From Candidatus Lambdaproteobacteria bacterium (GTDB taxonomy: Bacteria > SAR324 > JACQKK01), in assembly GCA_016204605.1 (NCBI GenBank), contig JACQKK010000155.1:1-40766 (forward strand): a DNA stretch of 40,766 bases, in the 5' to 3' direction. The notes under the pieces were generated by a model. That model saw nothing but the letters and a program-made list of their open reading frames with translations. It was not told the DNA's origin and did no database searches. Shown here piece after piece: positions 18,318 to 25,421 of the stretch. Numbering within the stretch: position 1 is the first letter of the stretch; each line of letters starts with the position of its first letter. Made by a program: the position numbers and the translations under genes.

Positions 18318-19100
18318 ATGACGCTCTCGATCGTGATTCCCGTGTACAACGAGATTCAGACCATCGGCCGCATCCTGCCCCTCGTCGCGGAAACGCTCCC
18401 GGAGGTGACGAAGGAGATCATCATCGTGGACGATGGCTCGACCGACGGCACGCGGGAGTGGCTCACGGCGAACCTCGGGCAGGCCGGCGGGCGCTACGCC
18501 GCCGTCGCCCAGGGACCGGGCGGCACCCTCCGGCTCGACGAGGCCGTGGGCGGGCCCGCGACGACCTTTCGCGTGCACTTCCACGCGCGCAACCGGGGCA
18601 AGGGCGGCGCGCTGCGCACGGGCCTGGCGCTCGCGACCGGCGACGTGATCGTGATCCAGGACGCCGATCTCGAATACGACCCGCAGGACTGGGCGCGCAT
18701 GTATCCGCTGATCGCCGCGCGCCGCGTGGCCGACGTGGTCTACGGCTCGCGTTTCCACGGCGCCCCCCACCGTTCGCTCTACTTCCACCACTACCTGGCC
18801 AACCGGCTGATCTCGTTGCTGTTCAACGTGATCTACAACCAGACGCTGACGGACATCGAGGTCTGCTACAAGATGTTCACCCGCACCGTGCGCGACAGCC
18901 TCGCCCTGACTTGCAACGACTTCGGCATCGAGATCGAGCTCAGCGCCCAGGTCGCGCGGAACCGGCGCTGGCGCATCTACGAGGTGGGCATCCGCTACTA
19001 CGGGCGCACCTACGAGGAAGGGAAGAAGATCGGCTGGAAGGACGGCGTGAAGGCGTTCTGGTACCTGCTGCGCTTCCGCTTCGGGAATGCGTCCGTCTGA
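18318..19100 (+). CDS. Family 2 glycosyltransferase (dolichyl-phosphate mannosyltransferase-like)
   Basis: 260 aa. ATG 18318 follows GGAG by 5 nt and starts exactly at the first Rossmann strand (MTLSIVIPVYNE), so the 39 upstream codons in frame are excluded. GT-A motifs: IIIVDDGSTDGT, then HFHARNRGKGGALRTGLALA and QDADLEYDP (metal-binding DxD), then YGSRF and LTDIEVCYKMF. The pattern fits polyprenyl-phosphate sugar transferases (DPM1/Ppm1-like) without a C-terminal membrane domain; the enzyme would act at the inner face of the membrane. No cell-envelope cluster surrounds it, so donor and acceptor are unknown. A long repeat region follows the stop. Confidence 0.88.
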   Translation: MTLSIVIPVYNEIQTIGRILPLVAETLPEVTKEIIIVDDGSTDGTREWLTANLGQAGGRYAAVAQGPGGTLRLDEAVGGPATTFRVHFHARNRGKGGALRTGLALATGDVIVIQDADLEYDPQDWARMYPLIAARRVADVVYGSRFHGAPHRSLYFHHYLANRLISLLFNVIYNQTLTDIEVCYKMFTRTVRDSLALTCNDFGIEIELSAQVARNRRWRIYEVGIRYYGRTYEEGKKIGWKDGVKAFWYLLRFRFGNASV

Positions 19101-19147
19101 AGCTGGGCGATCGGCCCCGGGGTGCGGGGGCGCGGTGGCCGGCGCGG

Positions 19148-19410
19148 ATCTCACCCACCCCGGCCCTCCCGCCCCCAGGGAGCGGGAGGGAGCGCCGCAT
19201 CGGCTCCCAGCGCGGAGGAGTGCCCTTCCCCCTCCCCACCTGGTGGGGAGGGGCAGGGGTGGGGACCCGGGGCGAGAACTCACTCACCCCGGCCCTCCCG
19301 CCCCAGGTAGAGGGAGGGAGCGCCGCATCGATCGGCAGAGTGCAGGAAAGCCGCCGCCGGCGCGGAGTTTCCCCTCCCCGCCTGCGGAGGGAAGGTGTGG
19401 GCGCACGCCC
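19148..19410. repeat. Dispersed intergenic repeat R2
   Basis: Starts 47 bp after the glycosyltransferase stop. Two hairpin modules alternate: A (CTCACCCACCCCGGCCCTCC paired with GGGAGGGAG) and B (CTTCCCCCTCCCCACCTGG continuing into TGGGGAGGGGCAGGGGTGGG), joined by a spacer resembling GCATCGGCTCCCAG. The order here is A-B-A'-degenerate B. Confidence 0.8.
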
Positions 19411-19823
19411 TGCCTGGTGGATCGTCCCGACACACGCAGTGACCTGATGCGCTCGCGGCGTTCGCGCCAAACCCCCGCCGTGCCGATTGATCGGTTGCCC
19501 GCTTATCGGGCAGCGTGGCCCCCGCTCGTGCCCGCCGGGCGGGCAACGCGCCGGGAGCGGATGCGGGCCCTGATCCGATTAAAGCGTCATTTCAATCCAT
19601 TGGCCCCCGCTGCGCCGGCGGTACGGTTCGTGCCTATGGCTGCACAGGTGGGGTCGCATCGGTAGACGATGGCCTGCCCCGAAAGGCGGGTCGCGACGGA
19701 AGTGGCGCGTCTGACCGCGGCGGCCCAACGCCCGTTTCGATCGCAAGACGCGCGCCGGCGCTGCACGGGTGCCGGCGCCCGCGTACACACATAAAAACCG
19801 TCTTGATGGGAAGGAGAACCCGC
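19411..19823. other. Leader region of the TorF-like gene
   Basis: 413 bp without a gene I can support. It contains several short GC-rich inverted repeats around 19655-19790 and is long for a 5' leader, but I could not match it to a known riboswitch. A GG-N10-GC spacing near 19601-19614 is a poor sigma-54 match. Confidence 0.4.
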
Positions 19824-19826
19824 GTG

Positions 19827-20648
19827 ATGAACCTGTTCGCGAAACCGATGCACCTGCTGGCGCTTACGGCCGCCGTGGCGGCGCTCCTCGTCGGCACCTC
19901 GGCCTGGGCCAAGCCCGGCGACCCCTTGCTGAACTACGGCGTCGACGTGGTCAGCAACTATTCCTTCCGCGGCATCGACGTGCACCAGGAGCTTTTCCAC
20001 AAGCCTGACGAGAAGGTGGAGCCCTTCAAGTTCCTTCCCGCCGTGCAGCCCTCCTTCACGCTGGTCGGCCCCGGCGGCCTTGCGGTCGGCGTGTGGAGCA
20101 GCGCGGCACTCACCGACCGCGGAGAAGACGAGAAAACCGGCTACAAAGGCCTGTCGCAGGCCGACGAGATCGACTACACGCTCACCTGGGCCTGGGAGAA
20201 CAAGCTGGGCAGCTTCAGCTCGGGACTGGTGAACTACTCGAACGTACCGGCGAAGGCGGCGCTGAGCGAGGTGTTCCTGACCTGGGGGATGCCCTTCGCC
20301 AAGGCGCTCGCGCCCAAGCTCAGCCACTACTCCGACATCAACTCGGCCTCCCACTATACCGCGCTCGCCATCGGCGGCGGGGAGAAGGTGATCTGGGGCG
20401 CCAACCTGGGCTTCGGCCACATTCAGAGTGCCACCGCCGCCGGACCGCAGGACTTGACGGCGAAGGTGGGCTACGTGATGGGTGCTCTGACGGTATCCTT
20501 CAATGCCTCCTACCGGCCCACCCCGAAGCTGGTGGCGCCGACGCTGTATGACAAGGACGGCAAGTACACCGTGAAAGGCAAGTCGGAAGATTACCCGCCG
20601 CTCATCATGTGGCTGACGCTGAGCTATGCGGGCGGCGTGACGGAGTAG
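19827..20648 (+). CDS. TorF-family putative porin / outer-membrane beta-barrel
   Basis: About 273 aa with a Sec signal peptide (MNLFAKPMHLLALTAAVAAL, cut after SAWA). Ribosome site AAGGAG lies at 19811-19816; either GTG 19824 or ATG 19827 could be the start. The mature protein shows alternating beta-strands and the family-typical first-strand motif VVSNYSFRGIDVHQ, placing it with the TIGR02001/TorF group of outer-membrane proteins of uncertain substrate. Later strands such as LTVSFNASYRPTPKL and the last strand ending LTLSYAGGVTE fit a barrel. Members often sit beside glnK-amtB, but here that operon is 12 kb away. The protein may be a channel or structural barrel; the substrate is not predictable. 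Confidence 0.8.
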   Translation: MNLFAKPMHLLALTAAVAALLVGTSAWAKPGDPLLNYGVDVVSNYSFRGIDVHQELFHKPDEKVEPFKFLPAVQPSFTLVGPGGLAVGVWSSAALTDRGEDEKTGYKGLSQADEIDYTLTWAWENKLGSFSSGLVNYSNVPAKAALSEVFLTWGMPFAKALAPKLSHYSDINSASHYTALAIGGGEKVIWGANLGFGHIQSATAAGPQDLTAKVGYVMGALTVSFNASYRPTPKLVAPTLYDKDGKYTVKGKSEDYPPLIMWLTLSYAGGVTE

Positions 20649-20769
20649 CCACCCGGCGCAGCACGCGCGGCGCGGCCTCCGGCCTGCCCCGCGCCCCCTC
20701 ACCCGGCGCCGCCGCCCCGGTCGATTCCGGGGGCGCGGTGCCGCGGGCGTTTCGTGGCCAGTACCCGCG

Positions 20770-20965
20770 GGCGCGACCTCCCCCACCCCGTCCCACCCTC
20801 TCCTGGAGGAGAGGGTGGGCGCCCCGTCTCCGCTCCCAGGGCGGCACAGCGACCTTCCCCCTCCCCACTTGGTGGGGAGGGGCAGGGGGTGGGCACGCGG
20901 CGGGAAACCTCACCCACCCGGGACCCTCCTTCTGCCCAGGGAGAGGGAGGTAGCCCCGAAACCGT
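20770..20965. repeat. Dispersed intergenic repeat R3
   Basis: Modules A (CCACCCTCTCC/GGAGAGGGTGGG), spacer CTCCGCTCCCAGGGCGGCAC, B (CCTTCCCCCTCCCCACTTGG, then TGGGGAGGGGCAGGGGGTGG) and a second A. It lies about 120 bp after the TorF-like stop. The spacer is nearly the same as in copy R5. The rest of 20649-21167 holds no gene I can support. Confidence 0.8.
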
Positions 20966-21167
20966 CCCCTCCTTGCCCGGCGCGCGCGGGTTCGTCGTTG
21001 GGAACCCGGGCGTGACCCATTCGTTATACCGGGTAGATTTCCAGCGTGGCGGGCTCGACGGCGCAGGCCGGGGTCGCACGCCCCGGAGGCGATGCGCCGT
21101 CGTCCGCGGGGCCAGACCGTGAAGCGAGGGGCCTGCGGCGCCCCCGGACGCTTTCGACAACGGCGAT

Positions 21168-21569
21168 ATGATCCGCGTGCTGATTGTTGACGATTCGATG
21201 CTGGCCCGAAAGTCGATCGAGGCGGCGCTCGCCGAGGCGCCGGGCGTCCAGGTGGTGGGCATGGCCGGCAACGGCGAGGAAGGGCTGCAGAAGATGGCCG
21301 CGCTCAAGCCCTCGCTGGTCACCTGCGACATCGAGATGCCGGTGATGGACGGCATCCAGATGCTGATGCAGCTCCGCAAGCACTTTCCGCAGGTCAAGGT
21401 GATCATGCTCAGCTCGCTGACGCAGCCCAATTCCAAGAAGGAGCAGCTCTGCCGGAACCTGGGCGCCCATGCCGTGCTGGCCAAGCCGATGGAGCACTCG
21501 AACGTGCGGGCGGCCTCCAACCGCGCCGAGCTGCTGGCCACCGTGCAACGGCTCGGCGCGGCGGGCTGA
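21168..21569 (+). CDS. Single-domain response regulator (CheY/CheB-receiver-like)
   Basis: 133 aa, ATG 21168. A complete receiver: acidic pair in VLIVDDSMLARKS, phosphoacceptor in LVTCDIEMPVMDG, Ser in IMLSSL and Lys in AVLAKPM. The sequence is closest in feel to the CheB receiver (VVGMAGNGEEGLQKM) but has no methylesterase domain. It would relay phosphate as a diffusible protein. The next gene encodes an orphan Hpt protein, so the two could form a phosphorelay; no histidine kinase or chemotaxis gene is close. The weak upstream ribosome site (acaacgg) leaves the start slightly uncertain. Confidence 0.88.
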   Translation: MIRVLIVDDSMLARKSIEAALAEAPGVQVVGMAGNGEEGLQKMAALKPSLVTCDIEMPVMDGIQMLMQLRKHFPQVKVIMLSSLTQPNSKKEQLCRNLGAHAVLAKPMEHSNVRAASNRAELLATVQRLGAAG

Positions 21570-21724
21570 CCCGCCCTGGGCAGCGCGCACCGGCCAGGAT
21601 GGCGCGCGGGGGCGCGCCGCTCCGTTGCGCCTGCGCCCCGTGACCCCTGCCCCGGCCCCGGCGCTACCCGGCACGGGGAGGGAGCGCGGCTCCGGGGCGC
21701 GATCGCGGGGCCGCGAGCACCGGC

Positions 21725-21745
21725 CCGGGAACGTCACGTTCCCGG
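21725..21745. promoter_or_regulatory. 21-bp palindrome upstream of the Hpt gene
   Basis: Arms CCGGGAACGT (21725-21734) and ACGTTCCCGG (21736-21745) around a single C, 90 bp before the Hpt start. Ten perfect pairs with a 1-nt centre fit an operator better than a hairpin, since the loop would be too tight. Two tandem 15-bp copies of CCGCGCCGGACTGAA follow at about 21778-21807. Confidence 0.5.
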
Positions 21746-21835
21746 CAGGCGTTCCCACCGGCCGTCGCCGCACGGCACCGCGCCGGACTGAACCGCGCCG
21801 GACTGAACCGAACCTCCTCCTCCCGGCATCGGGCC

Positions 21836-22795
21836 ATGAGCGCATTCAGCCAACGGGGCTCCGGGTTCTGGCTGCCCCGCGTCCACACCATCTTCCGCAA
21901 CTACATGCGCACCCTCTACGAGGTGAAGGTGCGGCCCCATCCGGAGTTCCTGGAGCTGGTGTCGATGGCGACGCGCCGCCTGCTGGAGCTGGCCTACGCC
22001 GAAGGTGCGCTCGATGCGAGCCTGCTGCTCAGCCGGATCGACGTGCTGATCCAGGAGATCGGCGGCCGGCTCGAGCTCTGGGACGAGCGCAAGCAGGAGC
22101 TCCACGACACCCTCGTCGAGTTCCAGGCCGCGTGGGAGCGGGAGCTGGCCGCGCTGCCGTCCCCGGGGGCGCCCGCGGCCGGGGCCGATCCGGCTGCGCC
22201 CGGGCCGCCGGGCGCCGCGACGGAGCAGCGCGGGACGGCTCCGGCCAACGCGGCTCCGGGCGGAGTGGCTCCGGCCCACGCAGCTCCGGGCGGTGCGGCG
22301 TCCGCGGCCGCGCCCGGTGGGCCGGAGGCCTCCGGCGACGCGCGCTACGACGGCACCTTCGCCTATCTCCTCTCCCCGACCCACTTCGATGCGGAGCTGC
22401 TGCTGATCTTCCTCTCGGAGACCGCCGAGCAGCTTCCCGCGGTGGAACGGGCGCTGGTGGCCCACGAGCAGCGACCCCAGGAGATCGGGCTGGTGAACGA
22501 GATGTTCCGGGCGCTGCACACCCTCAAGGGCAACGCGGGCTTCCTCGGCCTGCAGGAATTCACCGGGCTCACCCACGCGATGGAGCAGTACCTCGATCTC
22601 GTCCGCAGCCACCGGCTCGCGCTCGATTCCCAAGGTCCGGACCTGCTCTTTCAGGGGCTGGACGTGCTGTCCGGCATGCTGGCCAACCTGCGCGCGCGCT
22701 TCCACCAGGTCACCACGGGCGCCGAGCCCCCCGCGCTGAGTCCCGTCGCCTGGCAGGGGCTCGCCGACGCCTTCTATCGCCTCGCGGCCGGCTGA
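21836..22795 (+). CDS. Hpt (histidine phosphotransfer) protein with N-terminal helical domain
   Basis: 319 aa, ATG 21836. The C-terminal half is a CheA-P1-like Hpt domain with the phosphorylation motif MFRALHTLKGNAGFLGLQEF (His228). The first 105 residues are helical and unrecognised (RVHTIFRNYMRTLYEVKVRP). A low-complexity Ala/Pro/Gly linker (about 108-165) joins the parts; its DNA carries imperfect repeats of GGCTCCGGGCGG. There is no kinase catalytic domain, so the protein passes phosphate between an unlinked kinase and a receiver, perhaps the CheY-like protein encoded 270 bp upstream. The long linker suggests a tether between two moving domains. Confidence 0.85.
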   Translation: MSAFSQRGSGFWLPRVHTIFRNYMRTLYEVKVRPHPEFLELVSMATRRLLELAYAEGALDASLLLSRIDVLIQEIGGRLELWDERKQELHDTLVEFQAAWERELAALPSPGAPAAGADPAAPGPPGAATEQRGTAPANAAPGGVAPAHAAPGGAASAAAPGGPEASGDARYDGTFAYLLSPTHFDAELLLIFLSETAEQLPAVERALVAHEQRPQEIGLVNEMFRALHTLKGNAGFLGLQEFTGLTHAMEQYLDLVRSHRLALDSQGPDLLFQGLDVLSGMLANLRARFHQVTTGAEPPALSPVAWQGLADAFYRLAAG

Positions 22796-22817
22796 TCGGC
22801 CGCCGCGTCCGGCACGA

Positions 22818-22861
22818 GACTGCTGCACGACTCCTGCACGACTGCTGCACGACTGCTGCAC
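22818..22861. repeat. Four tandem copies of an 11-bp unit
   Basis: Unit CTGCTGCACGA repeated four times head to tail (second copy CTCCTGCACGA), starting 22 bp after the Hpt stop. The 11-bp period is close to one helical turn, so the copies face the same side of the helix. It may be a polymorphic microsatellite or a phased binding site. Confidence 0.85.
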
Positions 22862-22881
22862 GATCCGAGCGATTCCCTCCT

Positions 22882-22902
22882 CGGCGGGCCTCACGCCCGC
22901 CG
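22882..22902 (+). terminator. Hairpin downstream of the Hpt gene
   Basis: Arms CGGCGGGC (22882-22889) and GCCCGCCG (22895-22902) around CTCAC, about 90 bp past the Hpt stop. GC-rich stem without a T-run; a likely but unproven transcription end. Confidence 0.45.
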
Positions 22903-23076
22903 GCCCCCGGCAGCCGCCGCTTGAGGCCAGACGTGCCCTCCGCCAAGCCCGGCTTGGGCAGCCGCCGGCCCCATTGCGCGCACGCCGCGCCCTGGTATGA
23001 ATACGTACTCGATTCGGGCGCCACCCGCTGGCGGCGGAACCCGTCTCGCCAGGGCTACCCTCGACAGGAGCGACGC

Positions 23077-23565
23077 ATGCAAGAGCTGACCACGATGGCC
23101 CAGCGCGTGGGGGCGCTGCTCAAGGCGCGGCGGCAGACCATCGCCGTGGCGGAATCCTCGACCGGCGGGCTGATCTCCGCGGCGCTGCTGGCCATTCCCG
23201 GCGCCTCCGCCTACTTCCTCGGGGGCGGGGTGATCTACACCCGCCACGCCCGGCGCGGGCTGCTGGCCGTCGGCGAAGCGGAAATGGCGGGGATCGTCTC
23301 CGCCTCCGAACCCTATGCGCGGGTGCTGGCGCAGGCGGCCGCCGCGCGCCTCGGCGCCGATTGGGGGCTGGGCGAGACCGGGGCGGCCGGCCCCACCGGC
23401 AACAGCCACGGCGACGCGCCCGGCCACACCTGCATCGCCGTGGCCGGGCCGCTGGAGCAGGCGATCACGGTCGAGACCGGCCGCTCCGATCGCGAGGCCA
23501 ACATGTGGGAGTTCACGCGCGAAGCCCTGGCGCTGCTCGAGCGCACCATCCTCGCCAGCCGGTGA
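23077..23565 (+). CDS. CinA C-terminal family amidohydrolase (PncC-like)
   Basis: 162 aa, ATG 23077 with AGGAG 7 nt upstream. Homologous to the CinA C-terminal domain/PncC, which hydrolyses nicotinamide mononucleotide to NaMN plus ammonia in NAD recycling. The active-site motif VAESSTGGLISAALLAIPGA carries the nucleophile Ser region; YFLGGGVIYTRHAR and GETGAAGPTGN follow the family pattern. The usual ITGxAGP reads GETGAAGP here, a mild change. It is a stand-alone domain without the N-terminal molybdopterin-binding-like half, which is normal for PncC. It stands alone between the Hpt gene and a repeat cluster. Confidence 0.87.
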   Translation: MQELTTMAQRVGALLKARRQTIAVAESSTGGLISAALLAIPGASAYFLGGGVIYTRHARRGLLAVGEAEMAGIVSASEPYARVLAQAAAARLGADWGLGETGAAGPTGNSHGDAPGHTCIAVAGPLEQAITVETGRSDREANMWEFTREALALLERTILASR

Positions 23566-23566
23566 G

Positions 23567-23830
23567 GTCTCCCCCCGCGTTCCCCCCTGCTCCTCCCCAC
23601 CAACCGGGAGGGGGAAGGTCGCTGTTCCGCCCTGGGAGCCGATACGCAGCTCCCTCCCTCTCCCTCGGGAGAGGGAGGGCCGGGGTGGGTGAGGTCTCGC
23701 GTCGCGTCCCCACCCCTGCCCCTCCCCACCAAGTGGGGAGGGGGAATGCGGCGCTCGTCCGCGCTGACGGCCCATGCGCAGCCCTCTCCCTCTCCAATTC
23801 TTGGAGCGGGAGGGTTGGGGTGGGTCAGGT
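23567..23830. repeat. Dispersed intergenic repeat R4
   Basis: The longest cluster, beginning right at the stop of the PncC gene. Module order in plus orientation: inverted B (CTCCCCACCAACCGGGAGGG), spacer (TCGCTGTTCCGCCCTGGGAG, reverse of the R3/R5 spacer), A (CTCCCTCCCTCTCCCTCGGG), second B and second A ending in GGGTTGGGGTGGGTCAGG. It is mainly the reverse orientation relative to R3 and R5. From 23831 to 24009 there is no gene I can support. Confidence 0.8.
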
Positions 23831-24009
23831 CACGGCGACAGTCCGCTCGACTTTGCCAGCCCGACCCGCGACCCAAACCCTCCGCCGGTTGCGTGGCCGT
23901 GGACGGACATGATAAAGATTCGCGACAAACGGCAATGCGCCTCGTGGCCGGTGGTGGGAGGAGGTTCCGCGTCCCCCGGCGCTGGCCAACCCCGATCCCT
24001 GGAGCAGCC

Positions 24010-24642
24010 ATGACGTCAGCACACGCCCAGCAGGCCGCAGCGGTGGCGGGAACGGTGGGCCAGGAACGCAAGGCCGCCATCGCCGGGACGATGACCCGCG
24101 TGAAGGCCATCGCGGCGCGGCAGGGCATCTCGCGCGAGTCGCTCAAGGACATCCGCGCCGAGCTGCTCAAGCTGGCCGCCCAGCGCCGGCTGTTCCCCGC
24201 CGCGGACTTCCGCGCCAGGGACGAGGGCGGGCGCGCCCGCACGTACCGGCTGGCCCAGGACGACGACGGCGCGTTCTCGCTGGTCATGTCCACCTCCGAG
24301 GGTGCGAAGAAGTCGCTCCCGCACAACCACACCACCTGGGCGGTGATCGTGGGCGTCGAGGGCGAGGAGCACAACCGCTTCTACGAGCGGCTCGACGACG
24401 GCAGCGTCGCGGGCAAGGCGCAGCTTCGCGAGACCGGCGGCAAGACCGTGCGCCCCGGCACCGGCGTGTGCATGCTGGGGGAGGACATCCACAGCATCGA
24501 GACCGACGGCCGCGTGCCCACGCTGCACCTGCACCTGTACGGCATCGCCCAGCCGCTCCAGACGGGCCGCGTGGGCTACGACGTGGCGCGCGGCACCGTC
24601 AGGCCCTACACCTCGAACCCGAACACGGTGGACCTGCGCTAG
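24010..24642 (+). CDS. Cysteine dioxygenase-like cupin, copy 1
   Basis: 210 aa, ATG 24010 after GGAG at 5 nt. Belongs to the thiol dioxygenase (CDO/MDO) cupin group: non-haem iron ligands H105 and H107 in LPHNHTTWAVIVGVEGEEHN and H161 in EDIHSIETD, with LHLHLYG closing the barrel. Such enzymes oxidise cysteine (or 3-mercaptopropionate) to the sulfinate. The N-terminal 60 residues form a helical domain (SRESLKDIRAELLKLAAQRR). It is a clear paralogue of the next gene, sharing TTWAVIVGVEGEEHNRF and VRPGTGVC. The downstream rhodanese suggests sulfur-transfer or sulfide-related metabolism. Substrate specificity cannot be settled here. Confidence 0.85.
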   Translation: MTSAHAQQAAAVAGTVGQERKAAIAGTMTRVKAIAARQGISRESLKDIRAELLKLAAQRRLFPAADFRARDEGGRARTYRLAQDDDGAFSLVMSTSEGAKKSLPHNHTTWAVIVGVEGEEHNRFYERLDDGSVAGKAQLRETGGKTVRPGTGVCMLGEDIHSIETDGRVPTLHLHLYGIAQPLQTGRVGYDVARGTVRPYTSNPNTVDLR

Positions 24643-24749
24643 CGCGGCGGAAATCCGCGGAGCCGCGCGTCCGCGCCGGCGACAGGCAACGCGCCGCGCG
24701 CCTTGCCCCCTCCACCCGACGTCGAAACCACCCCACCCCAGGTTCGACC

Positions 24750-25421
24750 ATGACCACCTCCCGCCACACCGGACCCGCCGCTGCCGCAGCCCTCGCGCCG
24801 CAGCAGCAGGGCTCCCTGGCCCCGTCGATCAGCCAGGCGCGCCGGGCCGCCATCGCCGGGACCCTCGACCGCGTGCGCACGCTGGAGCACGAGGAGGGCG
24901 TGAGCCGGCCCACCCTGCTCAAGATCAGGGCCGAGCTGCTCAAGCTGGCCGCGCGCAAGGATCTCTGGCCGCCGGCCGATTTCCGGTCGGGCGTGGACAC
25001 GCTCGGCAACAGCCGCATCTACGCCCTGGCGGAGGATGCCGACCACCGCTTCGCGCTGTACATGTCCACGTCGAGCTCCGCGAAGAAGGTGGCGCCGCAC
25101 GACCACACCACCTGGGCGGTGATCGTGGGGGTCGAGGGCGAAGAGCACAACCGCTTCTTCGAGCGCACCGACGACGGCTCGGTGGCCGGGCGGGGCACCC
25201 TGCGGCTGGTGGGCGAGGAGACGGTGCGCCCCGGCACCGGCGTGTGCCTGATGCCCGACGACATCCACGCCATCTCGACCGACGGCAGCGCCACCACGCT
25301 GCACCTGCACCTGTACGGCGTCGGCATGCCGCAGCAGACGGGCCGCATCATGTTCAACCTCACCCAGGGCACATACCGGCCGTACCCGGCCAGCCCCCAT
25401 ATCGTCCCGCTGGCCCCATGA
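24750..25421 (+). CDS. Cysteine dioxygenase-like cupin, copy 2
   Basis: 223 aa, ATG 24750. A second thiol dioxygenase, a tandem duplicate of the gene 107 bp upstream: H117 and H119 in APHDHTTWAVIVGVEGEEHN, H173 in DDIHAISTDGS, then LHLHLYG. Differences from copy 1 that may matter for substrate are HDH instead of HNH, FFER instead of FYER, and a different N-terminus (residues 1-35). The 3' end overlaps the rhodanese start by ATGA, so the two are translated as a coupled pair. The duplication followed by divergence suggests two thiols or two conditions. Confidence 0.87.
   Translation: MTTSRHTGPAAAAALAPQQQGSLAPSISQARRAAIAGTLDRVRTLEHEEGVSRPTLLKIRAELLKLAARKDLWPPADFRSGVDTLGNSRIYALAEDADHRFALYMSTSSSAKKVAPHDHTTWAVIVGVEGEEHNRFFERTDDGSVAGRGTLRLVGEETVRPGTGVCLMPDDIHAISTDGSATTLHLHLYGVGMPQQTGRIMFNLTQGTYRPYPASPHIVPLAP

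Noticed and set aside
16953..19283. 776-codon minus-strand open frame over the methyltransferase and glycosyltransferase
   Set aside because: Reads through intergenic repeat R2 and two confident plus-strand genes; compositionally a shadow.
19601..19616. Sigma-54 promoter upstream of the TorF-like gene
   Set aside because: Only the GG and GC spacing fits; surrounding bases do not match TGGCAC/TTGC, unlike the clear case before glnK.
19655..19800. Possible riboswitch ahead of the TorF-like gene (GACGGAAGTGG resembles part of the glutamine riboswitch core)
   Set aside because: The closing stem and the conserved 3' GAAGGAACG segment are missing at the right distance; a covariance-model search would decide.
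22818..22861. CRISPR-like array
   Set aside because: Units are 11 bp and directly adjacent with no spacers; it is a simple tandem repeat. No CRISPR array is visible elsewhere in the window.
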